Positions 15,854 through 24,696 of a stretch of DNA of 64,000 bases are shown in pieces. The DNA lies in the NCBI GenBank assembly GCA_900546825.1, contig UREE01000003.1:13664-77663 (forward strand), in the 5' to 3' direction. The translations under genes and the position numbers were made by a program. Position 1 is the stretch's first letter; every line of letters starts with the position of its first letter. The notes beneath the pieces are model-generated. The model saw nothing but the letters and a program-made list of their open reading frames with translations. It was not told the DNA's origin and ran no database searches. Source of the stretch: an uncultured Collinsella sp. Lineage in GTDB: Bacteria; Actinomycetota; Coriobacteriia; Coriobacteriales; Coriobacteriaceae.

Positions 15854-18082
15854 ATGGAGCAATCGAGCCTGTTTGGTGACGGCGTGGACATCGATACCGA
15901 AACGCCCACGACCGCGAATACCGCTGCACCGGCCGATGCCCGTGCCCAGGCGGCAGCGCGTGCGGCCGAGCTGCGCCACGAGCTCGATTACCACGCCTAT
16001 CGCTACTACATGCTCGACGCGCCCGAGATCACGGACGCCGCCTTTGACAAAATGCTCGTTGAGCTGCAGGAAATCGAGGCGACCTACCCCGACCTGGTGA
16101 CGCCCGACAGCTATACCCAGCGCGTGGGCGGCTACGTGAGCGAGCAGTTTACGCCGGTCACGCACATGGCACGCATGTATTCCATGGACGATGCCATGGA
16201 CTTGGATGAACTCGACGCATGGCTTCAGCGCACCGAGGATGCGCTCGGTGCCGGCAGCGTCACCTATACCTGCGAGCTTAAGATCGACGGTCTGGGCGTG
16301 GCCCTTACCTACCAAAACGGCACCTTCGTACGCGCTGCCACACGTGGCGATGGCACCACGGGCGAGGACGTGTCGCTCAACGTGCGCACCATCAAGGATG
16401 TGCCCATGCACCTGTCCGAGGCGGCGCTCGCTCATATGGGCGCCGACCGCGAGCGTACCATTGAGGTGCGCGGCGAGGTCTACATGCCTAAGGGCAGCTT
16501 TGTTCGTCTAAATGAAGAGGCCGATGCCGAGGGCCGCGACCCCTTCGCCAACCCGCGCAACGCCGCCGCCGGCAGCCTGCGCCAAAAGGATCCCAAGGTT
16601 ACGGCGCGCCGCGATCTGGCCACCTTTATCTATGCCATCGCCGATACCGATCCGCTGCACGTCCACAGCCAGCGCGAGTTCCTCGATTGGCTGCGTAGCG
16701 CCGGCTTTAGCGTCAACCCCAACGTTGCCCGTTGCGCCACGCCGGCCGAGGTCCACGAGTTCTGTGCCCAGGCGCTCGAGCACCGCGGCGATTTGGACTA
16801 CGACATCGACGGCGTGGTCGTAAAGGTGGACAGCTTCCAACAGCAGCTCGACCTGGGCTTTACCGCCCGCGCGCCGCGCTGGGCCATTGCCTTTAAGTTC
16901 CCGCCCGAGGAAAAGCAGACCGTCCTGCGCGAAATTCGCATCCAGGTGGGCCGCACCGGTGTGCTCACGCCGGTCGCCGAGTTCGACCCGGTGACGGTTG
17001 CCGGTTCCACCATCGCGCGTGCCACGCTGCACAACATCGATGAGATCCGTCGCAAAAACGTGCGCGAGGGTGACACCATCATCGTGCACAAGGCGGGCGA
17101 CGTAATCCCCGAGGTCGTGGGCCCAGTGCTCGACAAGCGTCCGGTCGATTCGGTCGACTGGCACATGCCCGAGGTCTGCCCCGTGTGCGGCAGTCCCGTG
17201 GTCCACGAGGATGGCGAGGTCGCCTACCGCTGCGTGTCCATCGACTGCCCCGCGCAGCTCAAGGAGCGCCTGCTCCACTGGGTGAGCCGCGGCTGCATGG
17301 ACGTCGACGGCCTGGGCGACGAGATTGTCGACAAGATGATCGCCGCCGGCCTGATCCACGACGTCGCGGACTTCTACCAGCTCACGGTCGACGATATCGC
17401 CGGCCTGGACACGGGGCGCACCTATGCCAGCTCCAACAGCAAAAAGGGCGTCAAGAAGGGCGATCCCATTCCGGTAGGCCTCAAGACGGCCGAGAAAATC
17501 ATCGCCGAGCTCAACAAGTCCAAGAACCAGCCGCTCGGTCGTGTGCTGTTTGCCCTGGGCATCCGCCACGTGGGCAAGAGCGTGGGCGAGGTCATCGCCG
17601 AGCGATTCTTGTCGATTGACAAGCTCATCTTGGCGAGCGAAGAGGACATCGCCGAGTGCGAGGGCATCGGTCCCAAGATTGCGGCGAGCGTCAAGCAGTT
17701 CCTGGCCGTGCCCGAGAATCTCGCCGTGCTGGAGCGCCTGCGTCAGGCGGGCCTGTCGCTCGAGGTCGACCTGGGCGCCGCGCACGCGCAGGCCGCAGCC
17801 GACGCGGGCGTGGCGGGCGAGCTCGCTGACGCACAGCCGCTTGCGGGCCTGACCTTCGTGCTCACCGGCACGCTCGTCAATCGCACGCGCGACGAGGCGG
17901 GTGCGGCGCTCAAGGTACTCGGCGCCAAGGTTTCGGGCAGCGTGTCGAAGAAGACGAGCTATCTGGTCGCCGGCCCCAAAGCGGGCTCCAAGCTCACCAA
18001 AGCCGAGCAGCTGGGCGTGCCTGTATTGGATGAGGACGCACTCGAGCAGATCTTGGCTACTGGTGAGGTGCCGGAGGCGTAA
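15854..18082 (+). CDS. ligA: NAD-dependent DNA ligase
   Basis: 742 residues, slightly longer than most LigA. It seals nicks at Okazaki fragments and in repair, using NAD+. Domains in order: Ia region with YHAYRYYMLDAPEITDAAFD, adenylation domain with the KxDG nucleophile (Lys143 in ELKIDGLGVAL), OB fold, zinc finger (CPVCG...CVSIDCPAQ), helix-hairpin-helix repeats (EGIGPKIAASV), and a C-terminal BRCT domain (LTFVLTGTL, KVSGSVSKKTSYLVAG). An insertion rich in Lys/Ser (SSNSKKGVKKGDP) sits in the HhH region near residue 530. The start ATG has GAAGGAG upstream. Confidence 0.97.
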   Translation: MEQSSLFGDGVDIDTETPTTANTAAPADARAQAAARAAELRHELDYHAYRYYMLDAPEITDAAFDKMLVELQEIEATYPDLVTPDSYTQRVGGYVSEQFTPVTHMARMYSMDDAMDLDELDAWLQRTEDALGAGSVTYTCELKIDGLGVALTYQNGTFVRAATRGDGTTGEDVSLNVRTIKDVPMHLSEAALAHMGADRERTIEVRGEVYMPKGSFVRLNEEADAEGRDPFANPRNAAAGSLRQKDPKVTARRDLATFIYAIADTDPLHVHSQREFLDWLRSAGFSVNPNVARCATPAEVHEFCAQALEHRGDLDYDIDGVVVKVDSFQQQLDLGFTARAPRWAIAFKFPPEEKQTVLREIRIQVGRTGVLTPVAEFDPVTVAGSTIARATLHNIDEIRRKNVREGDTIIVHKAGDVIPEVVGPVLDKRPVDSVDWHMPEVCPVCGSPVVHEDGEVAYRCVSIDCPAQLKERLLHWVSRGCMDVDGLGDEIVDKMIAAGLIHDVADFYQLTVDDIAGLDTGRTYASSNSKKGVKKGDPIPVGLKTAEKIIAELNKSKNQPLGRVLFALGIRHVGKSVGEVIAERFLSIDKLILASEEDIAECEGIGPKIAASVKQFLAVPENLAVLERLRQAGLSLEVDLGAAHAQAAADAGVAGELADAQPLAGLTFVLTGTLVNRTRDEAGAALKVLGAKVSGSVSKKTSYLVAGPKAGSKLTKAEQLGVPVLDEDALEQILATGEVPEA

Positions 18083-18261
18083 TGGATATCGAGAATCGCA
18101 ATTGCTCGCAGGCGGAAGGGCGCGCGAGGCATTCCCAAGTGCAGGCAAAAGAGCGCTTAATGATGCGAATTTGCGTTGCCGAGCGCGAGCGCGCGGCGGG
18201 TGCATCTCGCGATGCCTTTGAGGCGTTGACCGAGTTAGAGGCGAGGCTCGGTCTAGCCTAG
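18082..18261 (+). CDS. Small hypothetical protein coupled to ligA
   Basis: 59 residues. Its ATG shares a base with the ligA stop (TAATG) and GGAGG sits in the ligA tail at the right distance, so translational coupling is likely. The protein is charged and predicted helical (QVQAKERLMMRICVAERERA, FEALTELEARLGLA). No family is recognised. Its last 9 bases overlap the convergent MerR gene. Confidence 0.5.
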   Translation: MDIENRNCSQAEGRARHSQVQAKERLMMRICVAERERAAGASRDAFEALTELEARLGLA

Positions 18262-19098
18262 AGAGACCGGCACCGTGATCTGCGTCACGTAGGTTGCTGG
18301 GTCGTCGCTGATGATGTCGTCGATGAGGGCGATCTCGCGCGAGGGGCCGGCGGGCGTCAGGTTGTGTTCGTGCATGTAGCCGAGCAGCCGCTCGTAGCGA
18401 GGGGCTGCTTGTCCGTGCGTGCCACGGAAACTTATGGTCAGGCAGCGCGCGGCAGGTCGCGTCTCAACATCGCCCAAGTACTCATCGGTGTCATCGAGCA
18501 GCAGAAAGACCTCGTCGTAACCATCAAAATCACCGGTGGCAAGGCGTTCGGCGCTGATCCCGACGCCCAGGTTGCCCAAAAAGACAAAGGTCTCGTGCTG
18601 GCCCTTCTGCAGTTGACGAATCTGCCACTCCAGCGCATAGGCGTCGGTGGGGTTGACGCGTTCGTGCAGCACAGCGCAGCGAAGCTCGGGCGCGTCGATT
18701 TCGCAGATGGTGTCGAGCTGGGCGTCCAAGGCATCGTGTAACAGGGCAAGTCGGTTGTCGATCTTGCGCGACACGCGCTCCAGCTCGCGGCGCTTGCGCT
18801 CGATCAGTTCTTGCTGCTGGACCAGCTGCCGCTGCATGAGGTCCACATCGCGCGTGGTCACAAACTCACGGATTTGCGCTAATGGCAAGTCGAGAACACG
18901 CAGGTGGCTGATGGTGTTGAGCGTGGAGAGCTGCCGCGATCCGTAGTAGCGGTACCCACTCGCCGGATCGATGCGCGCCGGCTCCAGCAGGCCCATCTGC
19001 TCGTAATGACGCAGCGTACCCACACTCAGGTTAAACAGGCGCGCCACCTCGCCAATGCGGAGCAGGCCCTCGGTGTGTTCGCTTGGCATGTCGGTCAC
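18253..19098 (-). CDS. MerR-family regulator with GyrI-like effector domain
   Basis: 281 residues. The N-terminal MerR helix-turn-helix is LLRIGEVARLFNLSVGTLRHYEQMGLL with the wing SGYRYYGSRQL. A long coiled-coil (about residues 80-125) follows, then a GyrI-like/BmrR-type ligand domain. GTG at 19098 is chosen: AAGGAG lies 8 nt upstream, while the ATG at 19089 is too far. It lies 55 bp downstream of a MATE exporter on the same strand. The exporter promoter has a MerR-type operator, so this protein probably activates its own operon when it binds a drug-like ligand. Confidence 0.88.
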   Translation of the reverse strand: MTDMPSEHTEGLLRIGEVARLFNLSVGTLRHYEQMGLLEPARIDPASGYRYYGSRQLSTLNTISHLRVLDLPLAQIREFVTTRDVDLMQRQLVQQQELIERKRRELERVSRKIDNRLALLHDALDAQLDTICEIDAPELRCAVLHERVNPTDAYALEWQIRQLQKGQHETFVFLGNLGVGISAERLATGDFDGYDEVFLLLDDTDEYLGDVETRPAARCLTISFRGTHGQAAPRYERLLGYMHEHNLTPAGPSREIALIDDIISDDPATYVTQITVPVSLG

Positions 19099-19153
19099 AG
19101 GACCGCTCCTTTCAGTAAAAACAGGGGAGAGGTGCTAGGCATGCGTCTCCTCG

Positions 19154-20500
19154 CTACGCTACCAGCTTGTCAAAAGCTCCGCGCCGGTTGAGTACGGTAA
19201 ACGCGACAACGCAAATGACCGCCGACAGAATCGACCCGCACGGCGAGGCGATACCCATGGGGAACAGCGTGTCGGAATAGGCGTTCGACAGCAGCCAAGC
19301 GCCGGGCACGCGAATGAGGGCCACGGCCAGCACGTTGTGCGCAAAGCCGATGTAGCTCTTGCCGTATGCGGCGAAAAAGCCGCTAAAGCAAATGTGGATG
19401 CCGGCAAAAATTGCGTCGAAAATATAGCTGCGCATATAGCCGGTACCGGCGGCGACTACTGCAGCGTCCTTGGCAAAAAAGCCGATAAACGCCGGCGCCA
19501 CCAGCCACATCAGCACCGTGATCAGGCAGCCGTACACCACCGAGATGGTCATGGCGTCCTTGAGTACCTGACGCGCGCGATCGCCCTTGCCCGCGCCGGC
19601 ATTTTGCGCCGTGAGCGCGCTGACGGTAGCGCCCATGGAACTCGGCACAATGAACAAAAAGCTGATCATCTTTTCGACCAGGCCCACGGCGGCGGCATCG
19701 ACCAGGCCGCGGTGGTTGGCGATGACGGTGATGAACATAAACGCCACCTGGATGCAGCCGTCCTGCACGGCCACGGGCACGCCGATCTTAAGAATGCTGC
19801 CGAGCACCTCGGGCTGGGGGCGCAGGTCGCTGCGCTTAACGTGGATGTTTGTGCGACGGCTCTTGAGCCACACGAGCGCGAGGGCCACGCTCGCCGTCTG
19901 CGCGGTCACCGTGCCGAGCGCCGCGCCCACGGGGCCGAGCCCCATGTGGCCGATAAACAGAAAATCAAGCGCGATGTTGATGATACATGCCACGCCGATC
20001 ACGTACATGGGCGAGCGCGAATCGCCCAGCCCGCGAAAGATGGCCGAAAGAATGTTGTATGCGGCGATAAACGGAATGCCCATAAAGCAGATACGCAGGT
20101 AGGCGGCAGTTCCTTCGACCGCTTCGGCTGGCGTGCCAATGAGTGCCACAATCTGCGGACACAGTGCGAGCAGGACAGCGGCCAGCACCACCGAGACACC
20201 CATAAAAAGCGTGATGGTGTTGCCGATGGCGGTCTCGGCGCGGTCGAAGCGGCGCGAGCCCACGGCGTGGCCGACGATGACCGTCGTTCCCATGGCCAGG
20301 CCCACAAGCGTCACGGTAATGATATAGAGCGTCTGCGCGCCATTGCCCACGGCGGTGATGCCGGCGGCGCCGCTAAACTGCCCCATCATGTACAGGTCGG
20401 CCATGCCGTAGAGCATCTGCAAAAAGTACGAGAGCATATAAGGCAGGGCAAAGACCGCGATGGTCTTGAGGACATTGCCGCGTGTGAGGTCGTGTTCCAT
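19154..20500 (-). CDS. MATE-family multidrug exporter
   Basis: 448 residues with about 12 membrane segments. The start DLTRGNVLKTIAVFALP with MLYGMADLYMMGQF is typical of MATE proteins (NorM/DinF group), which export cationic or bulky compounds using Na+ or H+. Each half carries the pattern seen in this family (GHAVGSRRFDRAETAIGN; AQNAGAGKGDRARQVL). It forms a two-gene operon with the MerR regulator behind it. Substrate unknown. Confidence 0.92.
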   Translation of the reverse strand: MEHDLTRGNVLKTIAVFALPYMLSYFLQMLYGMADLYMMGQFSGAAGITAVGNGAQTLYIITVTLVGLAMGTTVIVGHAVGSRRFDRAETAIGNTITLFMGVSVVLAAVLLALCPQIVALIGTPAEAVEGTAAYLRICFMGIPFIAAYNILSAIFRGLGDSRSPMYVIGVACIINIALDFLFIGHMGLGPVGAALGTVTAQTASVALALVWLKSRRTNIHVKRSDLRPQPEVLGSILKIGVPVAVQDGCIQVAFMFITVIANHRGLVDAAAVGLVEKMISFLFIVPSSMGATVSALTAQNAGAGKGDRARQVLKDAMTISVVYGCLITVLMWLVAPAFIGFFAKDAAVVAAGTGYMRSYIFDAIFAGIHICFSGFFAAYGKSYIGFAHNVLAVALIRVPGAWLLSNAYSDTLFPMGIASPCGSILSAVICVVAFTVLNRRGAFDKLVA

Positions 20501-20542
20501 GGGCGGGGCACTTTCTGGCTTAGATCGTTTACGTACCAGTGT

Positions 20543-20573
20543 AGTGAAAACCCTACAACGATTGTAGAGTCAA
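20543..20573 (-). promoter_or_regulatory. MerR-type promoter/operator of the MATE-MerR operon
   Basis: Read on the minus strand: TTGACT (20573-20568), a perfect palindrome CTACAATCGTTGTAG (20567-20553), then TTCACT as -10 (20548-20543). The spacer is 19 bp, the long spacing that MerR proteins correct by twisting DNA. Confidence 0.75.
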
Positions 20574-20673
20574 GGTTTGTGTTGGCGGTGGGGCGAAAAA
20601 GTCACGCACGCGTTCATTTCCAATTGAATACAGGGGCGCGTCCTGCGAGCTTGGTGCCTGCACTAGCCTTGCA

Positions 20674-20720
20674 GAAATCGATTTCGGAACACTTGACACC
20701 GCCGCACGGCGCGCCATAAT
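20674..20720 (+). promoter_or_regulatory. Promoter with palindromic operator for the ABC exporter
   Basis: TTGACA (20693-20698), 16-bp spacer, CATAAT (20715-20720). A perfect palindrome GAAATCGATTTC lies at 20674-20685, just upstream of the -35 box, as an activator or repressor site. Confidence 0.65.
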
Positions 20721-20761
20721 ACGTGGGTTTGCGAACAACGTTTGATGGGGGATGAACCTGC

Positions 20762-22591
20762 GTGCGCAATCTCAAGATTCTGTTTTCCTATCTGGGGGCA
20801 TACCGCCGCGATGCCATGCTCGGCGTGCTCTTTGTGACGGCCGAGACGGCGCTCGAGCTGTTTATCCCGGTCATCATGGCAAATATCATCGATGTAGGCG
20901 TGCCCGCGGGCGACATCAACTACATGCTGTTGCAGGGCGCGTATATGCTGGTATGCGCCGCATGTTCGCTGCTGCTTGGCTTGGGCTATGCACGCACGTC
21001 CGCCCGCGTTGCCTCGGGGCTGGGCGCTAACCTGCGCGAGGCCGAGTATCGAAAGATCCAGACGCTCGCCTTTGGCAATCTGGATAACTACGACGCCAGC
21101 TCGCTCGTCACGCGCATGACCACCGATATCACTGTTATTCAAAACGCCATCGGCAACGGCTTCCGCCCCATGGTGCGCGGGCCGGTAAATCTGGTCATGG
21201 GCCTCGTCTACGCTTTTGCGCTCTCGCGCGAGCTCGCGGCGGTCTTTGCCGTCATTCTGCCGATGCTCGCCATCGTGCTCGGTATCATTACCGTGCGCGT
21301 GAGCCCGCTCTACCGCCAACTCCAGACCTCGATGGACCACCTCAACGGCGTGGTGCAAGAGGACCTTACCGCCGTGCGCGCCGTGAAGGCTTACGTGCGC
21401 GCCGAGCACGAGTGCGACAAGTTCGACACCGTCAATACCGAGCTCGCCGGCACGGCGACCAAGACCTTCGGCACCGCCGTGCTCAACCTGCCGGTGTTCC
21501 AGCTCTCGATGTACGTGGCTGCGCTCTCGATCCTGTGGATTGGCGGCCGCATGATCATCGAAGGTCGCCTGGGCGTGGGCTCGCTCACGGGCTTTATGAG
21601 CTACGTGCTGCTGATCATGAACTCGCTCATGATGATTTCCAACGTGTTTTTGCTGCTCACGCGCGCTCTCACGAGTGTGGGCCGTATCGCAGAGGTGCTC
21701 GATGAAGAGCCCTTTATCGCCAATCCTGCGGGAGACCTCGCGACCGCGACGCCAGCGGACGGCAGTATCGAGTTTCGCGACGTTTCCTTTAAATACCGCG
21801 CGGATGCAGCCGAGGATGTGCTCGAGCATATCGACCTTTGCATCGAGAGCGGCTCGACGGTGGGCATCCTCGGCGGCACGGGCTCGGGCAAGAGCTCGCT
21901 TGTGCAGCTGATTGCGCGCCTGTACGACGCCACTGAGGGCACCGTACTTGTGGGCGGACACGACGTGCGCGACTACGACCTCGCGACCCTACGCGACGCC
22001 GTGGGCATTGTGCTGCAAAAGAACGTGCTGTTCACGGGTACCGTGCGCGAGAACCTGCAGTGGGGCAATCCGCAGGCATCGGACGATGAGCTCCTCGCGG
22101 CTTGCCGCGCGGCGTGCGTGGACGAGTTCCTCGATCGCATCGGCGGGCTGGACGGCGAGTTGGGTCAAGGCGGCGCCGGTGTTTCGGGTGGCCAGAAGCA
22201 ACGCCTGTGCATCGCGCGCACGCTGCTCAAGCATCCGCGCGTGCTCATTTTTGATGACTCCACCAGCGCGGTCGATATGGCGACCGACGCCAAGATCCGC
22301 GAGCATATCGCTCGGATTCCCAATACGACGGTGATTGTCATCGCCCAGCGCATCGCGAGCGTCATGGATGCCGATCGCATTGTGGTGTTGGACGACGGTC
22401 GTGTCCACGGCGTGGGCACGCACGAGGAACTGCTGGCGGGCGACAACATCTACCAGGAGATTTACGCCTCGCAGATGGAGTTTGCGGGGAACGCGGACGC
22501 CGCCGGAGGCAGCGACGATGGCTGCGCGAACGATCCGTTTTTCTCCGTCCCCGGCGGATCACCCCTGGAAGGGGGTGAGCGTCATGCCTAA
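20762..22591 (+). CDS. ABC exporter half-transporter with degenerate ATP site
   Basis: 609 residues: six membrane helices (1-310) fused to a nucleotide-binding domain. Walker A GILGGTGSGKSSLV, signature VSGGQKQRL, Walker B LIFDDSTSAVD, H-loop region changed to VIAQRI. The residue after Walker B is Asp instead of the catalytic Glu, and the switch His is Gln (VIAQRIAS). Both changes mark the degenerate partner of heterodimeric exporters (BmrCD, LmrCD, TM287/288). Start is GTG at 20762. It overlaps the next gene by 8 bp, so the two are co-translated. Confidence 0.9.
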   Translation: MRNLKILFSYLGAYRRDAMLGVLFVTAETALELFIPVIMANIIDVGVPAGDINYMLLQGAYMLVCAACSLLLGLGYARTSARVASGLGANLREAEYRKIQTLAFGNLDNYDASSLVTRMTTDITVIQNAIGNGFRPMVRGPVNLVMGLVYAFALSRELAAVFAVILPMLAIVLGIITVRVSPLYRQLQTSMDHLNGVVQEDLTAVRAVKAYVRAEHECDKFDTVNTELAGTATKTFGTAVLNLPVFQLSMYVAALSILWIGGRMIIEGRLGVGSLTGFMSYVLLIMNSLMMISNVFLLLTRALTSVGRIAEVLDEEPFIANPAGDLATATPADGSIEFRDVSFKYRADAAEDVLEHIDLCIESGSTVGILGGTGSGKSSLVQLIARLYDATEGTVLVGGHDVRDYDLATLRDAVGIVLQKNVLFTGTVRENLQWGNPQASDDELLAACRAACVDEFLDRIGGLDGELGQGGAGVSGGQKQRLCIARTLLKHPRVLIFDDSTSAVDMATDAKIREHIARIPNTTVIVIAQRIASVMDADRIVVLDDGRVHGVGTHEELLAGDNIYQEIYASQMEFAGNADAAGGSDDGCANDPFFSVPGGSPLEGGERHA

Positions 22592-24482
22592 GACCGCAGC
22601 CCAAGCACGCCCGGCCGACCTCAAGCGCACGGTGCGCCGCTTGCTCTCCTACATGGGGCATGCCAAGTTCTCGTTGCTCGCGGTGGGCGTGCTCGCCTCC
22701 GTCGCCGCCATCGCGAGCCTCGCCGGCACCTACATGGTGCGCCCCATCGTTAACGGTTTGGCCACGGGCGGGGAGGAACTGCTTGCCAAGCAGGTCATCC
22801 TGACGGCGATCATCTACGCCGCGGGCGTGCTTTCGGCCCTGGGCTACTCACAGATTATGGTGCGTGCGGCCCAACGCGTGGTGTCCGATATTCGACGCGA
22901 CCTGTTCGCGCACATCCAGACGCTGCCGCTCAGTTATTTTGACAGCACGCGCTCGGGCGACATCATGAGCTTTTTCACCAACGACGTCGACACCGTCTCC
23001 GAGGCGCTCAACAACAGCTTTGCCAACGTGATTCAGGCCGCCATTCAGGTTGTGGGCACCACGGCCATGCTCATCATCCTCAACTGGCAGCTCACGATTA
23101 TCACGCTCGTGTGCGATGCGGCCATTGTGCTGTATGCGCGCTACTCGGGCGCGCGCTCTAAGCGCTTCTTTGCCGCCCAGCAGGCATCGCTTGGCGACTT
23201 GGACGGATATATCGAAGAGATGGTCTCGGGCCAAAAGGTCATCAAGGTCTTTAACCGCGAGGCAGCGAATGTTGCCGGCTTCGCCTGCCGCAACGACGAG
23301 CTTCGCCGTACCGGCACCGCCGCCGTGAGCTATGCCAACTCCATGGTGCCCATGACCGTCGTGATTGGCTACGTCAACTATGCCATCGTCGCCGTGGCGG
23401 GCGGCATGCTCTGCATCAAGGGACTCGCCGATGTAGGTGCGCTCGCGAGCTATCTGGTCTTTGTACGCCAGGCGGCCATGCCCATCAACCAGTTTACGCA
23501 GCTTGGCAACTTCTTGCTCAACGCGTTGGCCGGCGCTGAGCGCCTGTTTGCGGCCATGGATCTTGAGCCCGAGGTGGACGAGGGTTGCGTGCAGCTGGTG
23601 CAGACGGGCGACGCTGCGTGGGCATGGAAGATTCCCGAGGGCCAGGGCGTGGGCGCGTACGGGCACCTGCATGATGTGGCTGCCGTTGATGAGTCGGGCC
23701 GTGCGGTGGCTGCCGACGGCACCGAGCTCACGTGCGGCTTGGTCCCACTTGCCGGCGACGTGCGCTTCCATGCCGTGGACTTTTCCTACGTGCCAGGCAC
23801 CCGTGTGCTCACGGATCTCAACCTGTTTGCCAAGCCGGGCCAAAAGATCGCCTTTGTGGGCTCCACAGGCGCAGGTAAGACGACCATCACCAACCTCATC
23901 AACCGCTTCTACGAGGTCGATGACGGCGAGATCACGTACGACGGCATTGACGTCAAGCACATTGCCAAGGCCAGCCTGCGCGGATCGCTCGGCATTGTGC
24001 TGCAGGACACGCACCTGTTTAGCGGCACCATTGCGCAGAACATCCGCTTTGGCAAGCTCGACGCGACTGACGAGGAGGTGCGCGCCGCAGCCGAGGCAGC
24101 CTGCGCGGATTCGTTTATCCGCCGCCTGCCTAGAGGGTACGACACACCGGTTACGGCCGACGGCGCCAACCTGTCGCAGGGCCAACGCCAGCTGCTCGCC
24201 ATTGCGCGCGTGGCTGTTGCCGACCCGCCCGTGCTCATCTTGGACGAGGCCACGAGCTCTATCGACACGCGCACCGAAAAGCTCATCGAGCGCGGCATGG
24301 ACCGCATCATGCGTGGCCGCACCACGTTTATGATCGCGCACCGCCTGTCTACCGTCCGCGACGCCGACGCCATCATGGTCCTCGAACACGGCCGCATCAT
24401 CGAGCGCGGCACGCACGAAGAGCTGCTCGCCCAGCACGGCGAGTACTGGCAGCTGGCGCATGGCTTAAAAGAGTTGGATTAA
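22584..24482 (+). CDS. ABC exporter half-transporter, catalytic partner
   Basis: 632 residues: membrane domain, then a nucleotide-binding domain with Walker A AFVGSTGAGKTTI, signature LSQGQRQLLA, Walker B LILDEATSSID with the catalytic Glu, and H-loop MIAHRLS. About 50 extra residues (560-700 nt before the NBD; QTGDAAWAWKIPEGQGVG) form a linker insertion between the membrane part and NBD. The ATG at 22584 has AAGGGGGTGAG upstream inside the previous gene. Together with that gene it forms a heterodimeric multidrug or lipid exporter. Substrate not known. Confidence 0.9.
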   Translation: MPKTAAQARPADLKRTVRRLLSYMGHAKFSLLAVGVLASVAAIASLAGTYMVRPIVNGLATGGEELLAKQVILTAIIYAAGVLSALGYSQIMVRAAQRVVSDIRRDLFAHIQTLPLSYFDSTRSGDIMSFFTNDVDTVSEALNNSFANVIQAAIQVVGTTAMLIILNWQLTIITLVCDAAIVLYARYSGARSKRFFAAQQASLGDLDGYIEEMVSGQKVIKVFNREAANVAGFACRNDELRRTGTAAVSYANSMVPMTVVIGYVNYAIVAVAGGMLCIKGLADVGALASYLVFVRQAAMPINQFTQLGNFLLNALAGAERLFAAMDLEPEVDEGCVQLVQTGDAAWAWKIPEGQGVGAYGHLHDVAAVDESGRAVAADGTELTCGLVPLAGDVRFHAVDFSYVPGTRVLTDLNLFAKPGQKIAFVGSTGAGKTTITNLINRFYEVDDGEITYDGIDVKHIAKASLRGSLGIVLQDTHLFSGTIAQNIRFGKLDATDEEVRAAAEAACADSFIRRLPRGYDTPVTADGANLSQGQRQLLAIARVAVADPPVLILDEATSSIDTRTEKLIERGMDRIMRGRTTFMIAHRLSTVRDADAIMVLEHGRIIERGTHEELLAQHGEYWQLAHGLKELD

Positions 24483-24533
24483 CCCGTTCGAACACGATGC
24501 TTTGGCCCTCCGTGCCTCTCACCTCGCCTCAAA

Positions 24534-24592
24534 CCATCACAACATTCGACGTTTTTTGCCAAAATCGGAAAAAGCATCGAATGTTGTGATGG
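24534..24592. repeat. Palindromic repeat family B, copy 1
   Basis: CCATCACAACATTCGA and TCGAATGTTGTGATGG arms around an internal GCCAAAA-containing segment, followed by TTTTT. It flanks the AbiEi/DUF559-like gene on its left. Confidence 0.85.
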
Positions 24593-24696
24593 TTTTTCTA
24601 CCACTCGATCGGGTGGAATCGCTTTCTTGCGCACGAAGGTGTGCGGACCCGTGAGCAGGGGAATAAGGTTGGTTATCCGACTCCATTGGAGGGCTC

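Noticed and set aside
16508..18205. 565-codon open frame on the minus strand
   Set aside because: Shadow of ligA; all DNA ligase motifs are on the plus strand.
22848..24461. 537-codon open frame on the minus strand
   Set aside because: Shadow of the ABC exporter subunit.
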